Shown here piece after piece: positions 21,036 through 31,849 of a stretch of DNA of 64,000 nt. The position numbers were made by a program, and so were the translations under genes. The DNA comes from Lycorma delicatula (Eukaryota > Arthropoda > Insecta > Hemiptera > Fulgoridae). The stretch lies in the NCBI RefSeq assembly GCF_047948215.1, contig NC_134460.1:151332049-151396048 (forward strand). The letters run 5' to 3'. Each line of letters starts with the position of its first letter. Positions within the stretch are counted from its first letter, which is position 1. The notes beneath the pieces were generated by a model. That model was given only the letters and a program-made list of their open reading frames with translations, searched no databases and was not told the origin of the DNA.

Positions 21036-21931
21036 TAAACGAAAATATGATGATTCTTATGTTGATAACGAAGTAACAGAAGAAGAAATTTCATCAAAAG
21101 TGGAGGGGGTATCCTCCACCACTGCTACTGTGATACCATAAAAGTACGTATATGAAAGCTGCGTCAGACCTCATACGCAGTTCAGGATTCGACATGGAAG
21201 GAGTTACTGAGTATCACGGCTTCCTCGGCAACTATAGTGAGTTTATAATTAAAGGACTCGCTGTTGTCGGTGAAGAATGATTTTTCATTTTCGTTCACCG
21301 TATTCAAGGTCTGAGTTGAAATCGAAGTACAGGCGGATGGCTGCTTGGATAGAGAAAAAATTTCACAAAATTAACTGGAATTACTGTGAGGCTCTATTAA
21401 ATGAAGATCTTATGATGACATGATGTCTGGAATTCATTACAATATACATCAAAGCACCGGAGAAAGCTAAATTCCTCCGTCGATTTCATTTTGTTGTTAG
21501 GATGATACCGGAGGATGCACCGAAACCAAGTTCGAATTACATCGTAAATTTTCGATACCGTAAACTCAACTCATACCGGTTTGAAACCGGCATGCGTTAC
21601 AAACCGGTTGTTTCAACATGGATTGTTTAAAGGAATGTAAAAAGCCGTTGGATCTGATGAGGGAAGCGGATCCCTAACTGGATCCAACGCTATCTTTTGC
21701 GAACATAAATGTAGACAAGGAAGAACTGGCCATGAACGGGTTTTACTGTTCTTTTAACGGGAAAAAGGGTAAAAGACGGGAAGGGCGTGGCACTTTTTCG
21801 GAGTAAAATGTAACTTGTTTTTTATTTCAGATTTGGACGCCTCGACGCTGCTTATGAGTGAGCGATTTCAGTTCAAACATGTTCGAGATCGACTGGATGC
21901 GCAGGTTCAACAGAGTAGGCCGCGTAAATGA
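21036..21931 (+). pseudogene. Unrecognised decayed coding region
   Basis: I do not recognise this. Composition is clearly less AT-rich than the flanks, and protein-like segments chain along the plus strand across frames: 'DNEVTEEEISSKVEGVSSTT' (about 21060), 'MKAASDLIRSSGFDMEGVTE' (from about 21150), 'YRRMAAWIEKKFHKINWNY' and 'KAPEKAKFLRRFHFVVRMIP' (about 21290-21628, with one in-frame TGA near 21421), and 'NVDKEELAMNGFYCSFNGKK' (about 21705-21790). A splice-acceptor-like 'ttttttatttcag' at 21818-21830 precedes a last open segment with 'MSERFQFKHVRDRLDAQ', ending at TGA 21931. At least three stops or frame changes occur. It could be a dead host gene, a transposon ORF or an old viral insertion; nothing decides this. 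Confidence 0.4.
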
Positions 21932-22004
21932 ATGGGCGATCTTTTTTTGAATTCGCCAATAAAGGAAAATCATAAGCGAAAGCTAAAAAATTTACTCTTT
22001 TTTT

Positions 22005-22382
22005 TTTCTTTGCCTGCCTCGATTCCAAGAACAATCTAATACTAGGTTAAAGATTAAAGGGGAAGGGCCATCACCCTGTCTCAGAAAAGTTTTAATTTCG
22101 AAAGAATCACCGATTTCACCTAAAGATTTTAATTTTGTGAATGTGTTTGTTAGAGTGTTAGTTTTATTAAATATATATTTTTCTGGTCGACTCTATATAC
22201 TCTTTCGTCGTATCAATAAGCCTTCCTCTGTCTATAGATTCAGAAGCTTGTTGAAAATCGACAAATGTTATAAAAATTGGTTTTGATATAAACATTTGGT
22301 TTTTAATTATTAATTTCAAACTTAAAATCTGTTCTTAATACGACTTACTCCTTCTGAAGCCTCCTTGAAACTCTCCTAATTT
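22005..22382 (-). pseudogene. LINE reverse-transcriptase fragment
   Basis: Minus-strand reading gives successive RT blocks: 'GEFQGGFRRSKSY' (usual lGeyQgGFRkgrS), a stop, 'EQILSLKLIIKNQ', 'FITFVDFQQASESIDR' (usual FvDFkkAyDsidR, first catalytic Asp), 'YIESTRKIY', then after a frameshift 'SFEIKTFLRQGDGPSPLIF' (usual GlrQGDglSPllF). The FADD block and everything downstream are missing, as is the endonuclease. It belongs to a different lineage from the RTE-like copies at 11.9 and 37.6 kb, to judge by the RT block wording. Confidence 0.8.
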
Positions 22383-24980
22383 TATTTAACTCGCCCAAGA
22401 ATACTATTTAAAATAATATATTTTGTACTAGCGGACCCGACAGTCGTTATCCTGACGTGGCATTGTTCTGTAATAAATGAACAACACATAAGTATGAGTA
22501 ACTTATTTAAGTTAAAATTAGCAAAAATGTGGACGAAATTTCAATTATATGACTATTAGTACGAATAATAATCATACTCAATCAATACTAATCAGTATGT
22601 GATTGTTGTATTATTGTAACGGGTTTATTGATTAATTATGGGTAGTATGGTTAATATTTATTTTCATTTAATATTGATATGTCTGATGAAAATTGAATTA
22701 AAAAATGGAAATGTCGTATAATAATTAGTGTAATTAATAAATTTTCATCCACATTACTACTAATTTTCACTTAAGATCATTCTAAAAAAGTACCTGCTAC
22801 ATTTTTTTTATTTAATAATTTTGAAGTTTCATAACCCTGTGATAGCTTAATTAATCAATTAATAAAAAAAATTAAAGCACTGTAAAAAAAAGCAACGTAG
22901 TTAAAATATTAGTACAAATTTTTATCATTTTTCTTATTCTTCATTTATTTTCTCATTCTTTATTTTAACCTCTATTTTACAAAATTTTAGATAATTGTAA
23001 ATTATCGCTAAGAATTCTATTTAAAATAATATATTTTGTATTACTAATATTACTTTGGGCGTGGCTTAAAAAAATAAACACAGTAAAAGAAAACTAATTA
23101 AAGAAAAGTGTTCAAGTGACATTTTAAACTTGAAATTTATATTTTTCACCGCTTCGCTTATAAATAACTTATCGGCAATAAGTATTTAACTTTTATTTTA
23201 TTAGTCATAAGTTACTAGAATCTTTTGTCATAAACGTTATCAGGAATTTCCAACCACCTGAACACAATATATCGTGATTTCTAAGTTTTCTTTTGCAATA
23301 TTAAACCTGAACGAATATGACTAGAGAAATCCAAATATTTTAATTAAAGAAAAATATTTTGTTTTATTTTTTTTTTTGTATTTCAATGTAACAACATAGA
23401 AGATAAGTAAACCCTTTAAACTGTTTCGATTGAAAGATTAAGGGAAATAAATAAAAATAAAAAAAGAAACGGAATACGTCAACTGGAACGGTAAATCTTT
23501 GTATTACGGATGATCGCATTTTTAAAGAGATAAAGAATGAATTAATTCTTTTAAAAATAAATAACTGGATTTTTAAGTTCATACCGATTAAAATCTATTA
23601 GAAAAGAGTTAGTAAACTTAAATTTATTAACATGAAGTGTAGAATTGAACAATAAAACGTAATAAAGATATTCACAGAATGAACGTCAATCGAGTTCCAT
23701 ACGAAATAATTTCCCCTTGGTTACTTATAGTAAGTACTTCGTTCGATATTGTCACCCTAACATTAGTTGCTAAATACAACTTATTAATCATTTTCATTAA
23801 TATGTTAATGAACTAACCTATTACTATGTTGTACAAAAAATATAACCATATTTCTATTATATTAAAAGAAATGTTTTACAAAGAAACTACATTTAAAGAA
23901 AATATTCTACCTAGCAGAATATTTAAATAATTAGTGGTATCCATTCACTTAATTTAAATTTTATAAAATTATATATATACACGATAAAAATTTGCAAATT
24001 TTAATTTTTACTTTTGAACACAGGAAATACTATAAAATTATTTATCTACCCTAAAAAAAACCTAATCCAATAAAGGTACTTGAGTAAACTAGCTACCCGT
24101 ATTGTATCTGAATCGTTTTATTTGGTATTTTATATTTGTATAATAACGAAATAATATTATTCTTAACAATACAAATAATCTAAGTTACAAAAATATACTC
24201 GCATACTTACATACATACATATAAACTCATATACATACATACATATATATACAATTTTCGAAACAAAATTGGCCTATCATTTAAATAATAATAATAATCG
24301 AAATTTTTGATTACATACAAGTTAGGATAACAAAGAAAATGAGAAAATTATATACAAAATGGTTTAATACCTTTTAAAACGTACGAAGTAGAATAAACAT
24401 AACGAAGTAGAATTGAACGTATTCAGCGATTCACTGATTGCTTAAATTATAGTTATAAAAGTTCACTAGTTCTAGTGTCGTAAAAAACTGCGACAAAATA
24501 AAGGGTATGTCAGTAAAACGCGAAAATTTAAGACTTCTATACTTAAATAAGCTTTTATTTTAATTCAGTTTAATGAATTTTTTAAAATTAATTTTACTAA
24601 ACATTTTTTAGTTGAATTTTTATTAAAATATCGGTAGATCTTCAAAAATGTTACCGTAAAAAATAGGCGGTTTAAAAATAAAGAAAATTTAAGTAACGTA
24701 ATTCTTGACAAAAATAAGAAACATAACGACATAAAGAGACTGCTAAGAAGTGTTAACTTAAGCTCTCTCATATCCTGCAACGAAATAATAATCGTTGCAA
24801 GATACCTTAAGTTTTAAGTGACCGTATTGGAAATTTACCGATATCAGAATAACATTAAATTCTTTACCTAATATTTTGGATATTTATATAATATGTTCCA
24901 AATCAAATACTAAACAATAATGACGAAAATTTGAGAAATATTTTCTAATCGTCTAATTAGGGATTTTTTTTTGTATCCTA
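22383..24980. other. AT-rich intergenic, nothing recognised
   Basis: A phrase near 22400-22432 ('ctatttaaaataatatattt') recurs near 23015-23040, hinting at an old duplication. No coding motifs. Confidence 0.5.
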
Positions 24981-24989
24981 GATAATTTT

Positions 24990-25345
24990 CTCCGCAGCCG
25001 CCATCGATCGCATAATGGCCAGTATAGGAGGCTCTCCAATATCTAAGCGGAGGGTTATGTCACAGGTGGGGCTCTCTGAAATGTTGTATGGTGCAGCAGC
25101 CTGAGAAAAGAGAAGAGACCGGGTAATCTTGAATCGCGTTCATAGTACTGTCTCCTTACGGGTATGCTGCGGCTAAAGAACTATCTCAACCGAAGCCGCT
25201 GGGGTAACAGCTAGCCTTGTACCCCTGGACGTCCTCTTTCGTAAAAGGGAGGGGATGCTTCAGAGGGTAAACGAGCAGGACTAAGAGGAGGAGAAGGCGA
25301 CGGTATCGCACCATTGAATACACATTCAAATATCACCGTTGCTTT
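24990..25345. other. GC-rich block, unassigned
   Basis: About 350 bp of distinctly GC-richer DNA with blocks such as 'cggctaaagaactatctcaa' and 'ccgaagccgctggggtaac'. No open frame with recognisable motifs on either strand. The base composition resembles the R1-like 3' regions in this window, so a retrotransposon UTR fragment is the likeliest explanation. Confidence 0.4.
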
Positions 25346-26560
25346 AGACAGGATAAGTTAGCGGCTTATTTAATTACCATCCGTTAATCGTAGTTCTTGT
25401 TATGCACTGTTTTATGATTTTTAATATATTTCCAGTTTGTCAGTCATGTATGAATATTTTACGAGTTGGTGGACACACATTACGTTTACATGGTCCTACA
25501 ATCGATGTTGATTGATAGATTGTCAGGGTGGAAGTTGAGTTAGACCGATCAAATTAAATTAGAGTAGTGAGCGTTATTAGGTTACGGCTATTTTGTTAGC
25601 AACTAATGTAAAATAACATTTTGCTATCTCAAATAATGTTTGACCTTTTTATAACGTTTTACCTTTTAAAATTCTACCTTTATATAACCGTTGAACGAAA
25701 ACATTCTACTTTCCTGTAAATATTACATGTTTTTATTTTCAGCTTCTTATTAGGTTTTATTTTGATGTTTTAGTTGATAAAAATAAATAACAGTTAAGTT
25801 TTTACTGGTTTTGTTTTTGCCTTACCTCACGAATGTTTGTTCTGAAATCATGTTTCATCATCATCTTCAAGTGCTATCCTAATTGAAATGGTGTTTTTAC
25901 TTTTCCATTACATTTTTTTTTTATTTTGACTTTCAAATTCTTCTCAAAAAAAGAAAGAAAACTTTTTTAAAGTTAAAATTTTAATTCTTAGGATTACGAA
26001 ATACTTGAACCTCGAGAGGAGGGCAAGAGATATTTAGATATTTTTGTTTAATTTTAAACATATTTCGTTGTTTTTTTTTTTCTGAATTATAAGTAATTAA
26101 GATACTTTGGTGAATCTAGATTTATCATCAGAGTGGGGCTCAACATGTATAATTCATTTTAAGCACAGTTTCCCTGATTTCTTTCTTTAAATTACGAATT
26201 AAAGTTTAAAAAAATCTTTACAAACGTATTTAAAATAAATCTTTCTGGAAAGAATTAACCGGTGACACGTTATCTATCTATTTCTTGGTATTTCCGTGTA
26301 CGTTTTTAAATGCTCTACAAACAATATAAAATTTATATAAATTCTAACATCATACAATCCCTAAGGTTTAAAATTAAGATTAAAAATAGTTTTACTTATT
26401 ATAAGAAAAAACGATTCCAGTCTATCGTTTGCAGTGTAGACCAACGGTCGTGGTCTACAGAATGTGTACGTTTTGACTTTGCTTATCTATTAATTTGCAA
26501 AAAATGAAACAGAGTCTTTAGTTTCATACAGTAACTTATAGAACTTAAAAAACCTGTCAA
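25346..26560. other. AT-rich intergenic, nothing recognised
   Basis: No coding motifs or window-internal repeats. Confidence 0.5.
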
Positions 26561-26624
26561 CACAGTCGTAGAACTTTACCGGAACACGGCTAAAGCCGCG
26601 TTCCGGTAAAGTCCTACAACTGTG
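26561..26624. repeat. Hairpin with 30-bp arms, 4-nt loop
   Basis: Arms 26561-26590 and 26595-26624 are reverse complements at 27 of 30 positions around a TAAA loop. The inner stem 'actttaccggaac' is perfect. It is isolated in AT-rich DNA. The shape resembles a precursor-type hairpin or a transposon tip. Confidence 0.9.
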
Positions 26625-26842
26625 GGTTGTTTCTGATGCACGGCTTACAAACACAAATTAATTAAAAATATTTATCATTTTATTTAAATATAATATTTTT
26701 TTGATTATTTAATTCAATGATTCTAACTAAAGGGCGCGCGCATACCGGATTTAATTCGCGCGGATGTGACGGTATTAGCGGCGACGGTCGGCACTAACTA
26801 AATGAATGTAAATTCAAAAGTTACATATAAAAAATTTCGCTT

Positions 26843-26940
26843 GTACGGTCGGCAGATCGGTGTAGTCACGAGGCTTAACGCAGCAGGTACCGTGTCAACC
26901 GAGCGATCGAGTTTGAGACCCAGCCAGGCCGATTTTACTT
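26843..26940 (+). repeat. tRNA-derived SINE, third type
   Basis: 'gatcggtgtagtcacgaggc' resembles an A-box domain and 'gagtttgagaccc' a B-box with changes, followed by 'agccaggccg'. The head differs from those of SINE1 and SINE2. Confidence 0.5.
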
Positions 26941-27004
26941 TTTTGAACTTTATTATACATTTATTTAATTCTACCGCTCACCAGTGATGTCACAACGTAG
27001 CAGT

Positions 27005-27512
27005 AGTTTAACCATTTTTTGGGTTGGGGGTGTGATTTTGCAAAAAAGGTTTTTGCAAATATTATTACATTTTACTCGTTAACAAATGTGCCCAAGAAAA
27101 ATATGACCTTAATCGGGCGAAATCTCCCGATCCTTACTCTACAGCCTCATCCCCTTGACCTTTTAAGTTGAAAATTGAATGGCATTAATGTCCCAAATAT
27201 GTAGAAGTAATCTCATCAAGTTTGGTCAAACCCGGTATAATAGTTCTGGAGATATAAGATGATTTGTAGGCCAACACCGAATACACGGCCGTACGAATAT
27301 TAATACGAAATACACAAACGATTATTAACATACACGAACATACGTATATTAATATCCGGAAAATTTCCATCCGGTTTTTTTTTGGTTCCTTAGGTGTCAA
27401 AACGTCAGGATCCGGTGAAAACCGCATATACTCAAATCGGATCGATTACAATACTTTACCTTCTAGATCTACAACTCTCTTATAACGTTATCTAGACGGA
27501 AATGTAAAAAAA
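27005..27512 (-). repeat. Dispersed repeat R, copy 2 (near full length)
   Basis: The longest uninterrupted R copy. On the plus strand it shows 'ggttgggggtgtgattttgc', 'cagcctcatccccttgacct', 'agttctggagatataagatg', 'aaatttccatccgg', 'ttggttccttaggtgtc' and the terminal 'tatctagacggaaatgta'. It aligns with 6947-7345 and with 55004-55272 plus 58916-59115 in reverse complement. Confidence 0.8.
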
Positions 27513-28524
27513 AAAGTACGATTTTGCAGGATTTTAAAGCCCTGTTAATTTCAATTAAAATTTAATGAATCGTATAAAATATTTAATATCTTGCAACAAC
27601 AATCCAATTTAGTTCTTCGGTAAACACAAATATTATTTCTACAATTACATGTATTTTTCATTCTGTTGATATGCGATTCTGTTTTACATGGGATAGATAT
27701 ATTTCTTAACAAATTCTATATTTTCAAGTCATTTGTATAGTGTGTAGGTGATGAGATTGAAGTTCATAATTTGCCTCCGAAATATGAGATCTTTCAAATA
27801 TTTGGAGAAAAATTAAGCTTAACAAAACTAAGCAAAGAGTTAATAGTAGAATTTTAACACCAGAGTATTCGTTAAAAAATTATTTATGTTATTATTATTT
27901 GATTACTGAACATAATTAGGTAGATGTGTAATATATATCGGTCTGTTATTTTAAAAAAAAAACTCATCTGAATTTTCCTTTTAAATATCCTAAAACCTAT
28001 CATCATTATACAGACTCGACTTCCTTTTCTTTTTTATAGTAAAACTTAAAGTATTTCGAACGTGGATTCAAGTAGTTCAAGTTCTATGTTTTTATTAACA
28101 TATTTAACAAAAGAAACGATTTGATTTTTAGCAGATCACAGCTTTAAAAGAGGAAAACATCTGCACAAATAGTACATTCCATAATATTTATCAAGGAAAG
28201 TTAAACTTTTATTTTAAAGTAATAAGTAGAAACAGACTTAATTTATATTGTAAATTTAATAGTAAAACGTAGTTGTTCTAGTGAAACTTATTAAAAAAGA
28301 AATCGAATTTAATAAGGAAATATGTTATAAAAAAAAAATAAAAAAAAAGATTTGACACTGGAAAAAACGTATATGTGTAAAAACCCAAAACAATAATGAT
28401 TAATGCTAATAAAATAGTTAAGCGTTTTTCCCAAGAGTCTTATTTTTTACGTTGTTTGCGTCTGGAGTACGTAGACAATTCATTTTCATATTATGATATG
28501 AGAAATATTTTTATTTTTTTTCAG
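27513..28524. other. AT-rich intergenic, nothing recognised
   Basis: No coding motifs. It ends in a pyrimidine tract that would be the acceptor of the candidate exon at 28525. Confidence 0.5.
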
Positions 28525-28649
28525 ACTACGGTCGGCAAGGAGCTAAGGTGTACGGATCTCTAAATGCTTGTGAACGTGGTTGCTGGTGGTTTCATAACTA
28601 CAGAATGGCTACACCCATTTTCATAAAATATTTATCAACACGCGAGTGA
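28525..28649 (+). CDS. Candidate terminal exon of an unknown gene
   Basis: A pyrimidine tract with 'ttttttttcag' ending at 28524 makes a strong splice acceptor. One frame (first full codon at 28527) stays open for 40 codons to a TGA at 28647-28649. It reads 'YGRQGAKVYGSLNACERGC' then 'WWFHNYRMATP', with two Cys, a Trp pair and several basic residues. The block is less AT-rich than both flanks. The other two frames stop within 13 codons. I do not recognise the protein. No upstream exon was identified and no poly(A) signal is obvious, so a chance open frame or an old repeat fragment remains possible. Confidence 0.3.
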
Positions 28650-30693
28650 TAGGACTAAGAAAGCAAAGAATGGTGGATAGTAAACACATTTATTTCCAAA
28701 TCGAAAAACCAATAATTTTTTTTAAATTTAAACGAGTGAACCATTTTTTTTTTTTAATAAACGTTCTTGAAAGCAGAATTTCAAATCTATGTTATAATTA
28801 CTGTAACCCTATTTCAATAAAAATAACTTTTAAATTTAAAACTTATGCTATTTATCTGGAATTTCATGAAAATATTAATATATTCGTATAAGTTACAGAT
28901 CACTAAATAAATAATTTCATCAAAACTGGTATAGCCATTTTTAAATGCAGTAAGTATTCTACCTTTAAAAATGTGGGTTATCCTATTGTAGTATCCAGTT
29001 AATCAAGTAATACCAGGATCCTTTTAGTGATTTTCATGACCAAACGTAATGATGCTTATCGGCAAGCCTTAATCGACAAAATACAGCTGATATCCAGTCT
29101 TACCTGTAGTATAGAATAATTCTTTTTACATAAAAGAACTTAAAATTAGTGTTTGTTGAATTGAAAAGCTGGTGAATTATTGAAATAACTGGAAATTGAT
29201 GTTGAAAAAAATCAAAAGATCAAATAAAAGAAATAGTACGGGAAATTTTGGGTGACACGGATTAATTTTAATTTTTTTCTTACTGAAAATCTATTTTAAC
29301 GATTTAATTTATTTTTATTGAACGTAATTGAAGCATTTTCTCTGGAAGCAGTCAAAGTAAGGGAGGTTCAGATAAGTCTTACTCATATATTTAAGGAGTT
29401 ACTGTTGCGCGTTCGATAATGCTCAAGGGCATACAATATTATTGCGGTTTTATAGTTAAGCGAAAGATATTTGCTAAAGAAAAATTAATTTGAGGATAGG
29501 GAAAACGGTGGCTTAAATGGTAAACAGCTACTATTAGATATCCACTAACTGGCGTGTTTAGTCCTTTGTTTAGCTTGATACATTGTTGTTGTTACGCCTT
29601 CCAGCAGTTCTCGTTCGCTTGACACACTAATGCTGATTGAACTGATTTTAGGAAGAAAACTGATTTCTTAGAAATGAAACTAGCAGTTTACAGAAGAGCG
29701 GGTATTAAACCTTATAAAAACCTTCATTTTTTCAAATAAAAATCTAGGTGACTTTTTTTACGAGATATTTCAGTCTAGACGAGCCATCTATTGAGTAAAT
29801 TTTATAATCAAAACTTTTGATTGCAAAATTTTATCGTAATTTTACAAAAAAAGTACGGAATAATAATTTCCGGTGAAAATTTGATTTTAATACCGATACA
29901 TAATTTATAAATGGTTACTCAAAGCGTATTTCGAAAAACTTTTTCGATTAAAACTTTTATTCTGCGGTAGTAAAAATAACTTTACTTCAGTTTGAGTATT
30001 ATATCGTGAGTTTTGCAAATCGGAACTAATGTATGATGCACCCGATCGAGCTAATTTTGTATGTTACATATGGGACGATTTTATTTGATATTAGAGGCTA
30101 ACTTTAACTTTATTTCGTTAATCTAAAATAGAAAGTCGGTTTTGATGCGTTATGCGTTTTCCCAGGATGTGCTCTAATAGAGTACGTAAGACTAAGTACA
30201 ATGTAGTAGCTGTTAGGGCTATAAAACAAAGGACTAATGTAAGCATGACGAAAACGTGAAAAAATGTTCTTTTTTGTGGAATTATAATTCGGCTCATTCC
30301 ATCAAATTTTTTTATTAGCAGATTTCGTTTACATAAATAATCGCAGGTATGAAAAATTCAATTATCGATTAGAGAAGATGAGTACTGCTGACGTTCTGTC
30401 ATCTAAGTTAGACCGAGATCAGGAGAATAATTCCTATGATATTTTGGTTTATCGAAAAATAAAGAATCTGCGGAGAAGATTATGCTTGAATATGTTCACG
30501 AGAGAATGAATGCGGCCAGAGACAAAGTTCAATAATAGCTCAACATTGTAGATGATACTTTCTAATATCTTCTGCAGGGATTAGAAAAATGCAGTGCGTC
30601 ACAAGGAAAGGGGAAATTTTGAAGTAATTCTCACAAAAGTAAAAAAAAAAATAAATAAATTTACAGGTTCTATTGTTGAAAACAAAAATTAAA
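28650..30693. other. AT-rich intergenic, nothing recognised
   Basis: No coding motifs or window-internal repeats on either strand. Confidence 0.5.
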
Positions 30694-31090
30694 TTACATT
30701 GCATTAAGTGTTCCGGCACAATAAATTTCCATTTCTAAAAAAATGTCCACATGATGGCCATTTGAACGTATGCATTCCTTGAAGCGAATGCTGAGATGTT
30801 TCACGGCACTTGAAACACTTCCGTGGGAATTGTAGCGATTTCTTCTAGAATCCTAGTCTTCAACTCGGCGATTGTCGTCGGACGAGTGATGTACACTTTA
30901 CTTTTAAGGTGACCCCGCAAGAAAAATCGTATACCGATAAATCTGATAATCTTGGAGGCCAATGAATGTCTCTAAACTGTTAAACTACGCGGTAACTAAA
31001 AAGCTGTCGAAAGGCTGCCACTAATGTTCTGGCAGTACAGGCCGCAGCTCCATCTTGCTAAAACCAAGGATTATGACAATCCAGATGATA
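30694..31090 (-). pseudogene. Tc1/mariner-superfamily transposase, C-terminal part
   Basis: Minus-strand segments read 'QDGAAACTARTLVAAFRQL' (second catalytic Asp block, preceded by WF.), 'DIHWPPRLSDLSVYDF' (usual WPPRSPDLs.cDFFLWG, third acidic block), 'SLVRRQSPS' in a shifted frame, and 'KHLSIRFKECIRSNGHHVDIF' before a stop at 30694. These are the catalytic core and C-terminus of a mariner-related transposase. At least two frameshifts occur and the N-terminal half is missing: the coding region ends where another element (31108-31849) begins. Confidence 0.75.
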
Positions 31091-31107
31091 GAAAAAAATG
31101 TATAATA

Positions 31108-31849
31108 CAATGCGTTCGGAAGGTCACTGTGCAGTATGTTTTAGAATTATGTGGTGCATTCTTTTCGGCGTGAGGTTGGCTGCCTGTGGGTTCGCTGCAC
31201 GTTGCTCAATAATAAACCAAGACATCAATTGTTGAATTGTGATCGAATGTGCTTCGTTTTGTTTATTGGAATCAGTAGTTGCGAAAAACGTAACGTATTT
31301 TTCTCGTTGAACACGTCTTTCGTGAAGGTGACATGTACGAGTATACTGATTTAGTGAAGCTCAAGTTTTCTGAAAAGTTTGTAAATACTCCTGTTCCTCA
31401 CCGCAATGCAGTTCAAACTATTATCGAAAAATTTCGGGCAATAGGCTCTGTTAAAGACGCTTATCAAGTGGAAGATCATCTAAACTAAAGGAAGAGAAGC
31501 TGCTTGATAATTCGGATTTTATGGCCGAAAGTCCATGAATGTCGATGTGTAAGTTAGGTAACTCTACAGGCAACTCCAGTCACGAATGACGAAATAAAAA
31601 CCGCAATAACGGCATACATACGAGAAATTCCAGTATATCGGAAAGTTTAAGTGTTTGAAAATAAATTGAAGTGTGCAGAGTTTTACTGATGTTGGAGGAG
31701 ATCATTTTCAATATATTTTATAAACTATTCCATTCATGGTAATATCAGTTTCTTTAAAATAATAAAATGAAAATACAAAGTAATATCTAATTAAGTTTTA
31801 TCATTACACTTCCATAATTCCAGTGCACAGCAAGTTTCCGAACGTACTG
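31108..31849 (+). mobile_element. Internally deleted Tc1/mariner-type element with inverted ends
   Basis: The left end 'caatgcgttcggaaggtcac' and the reverse complement of the right end ('cagtacgttcggaaacttgc') match well over about 30 bp. Both are flanked by TA (31106-31107 and 31850-31851). At 742 bp it is too short for a full transposase. It holds only an N-terminal coding fragment, so it is a non-autonomous deletion derivative. It sits directly against the C-terminal transposase fragment on the other strand. Confidence 0.8.
31333..31640 (+). pseudogene. Transposase N-terminal fragment (HTH region)
   Basis: The ATG at 31333 opens 'MYEYTDLVKLKFSEKFVN', then 'VQTIIEKFRAIGSVKDAY'. This resembles the N-terminal helix-turn-helix module that precedes many insect mariner-like transposases ('...f...GSV...GRP'). 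The frame ends at 31488 and resumes shifted with 'KLKEEKLLDNSDFMAESP' up to a stop at about 31545. The catalytic core is absent because of the internal deletion. Confidence 0.65.

Noticed and set aside
24990..25345. GC-rich block as a possible rRNA fragment
   Set aside because: I saw no stretch that I could match to conserved 18S, 28S or 5S sequence; a retrotransposon UTR fragment is more likely.
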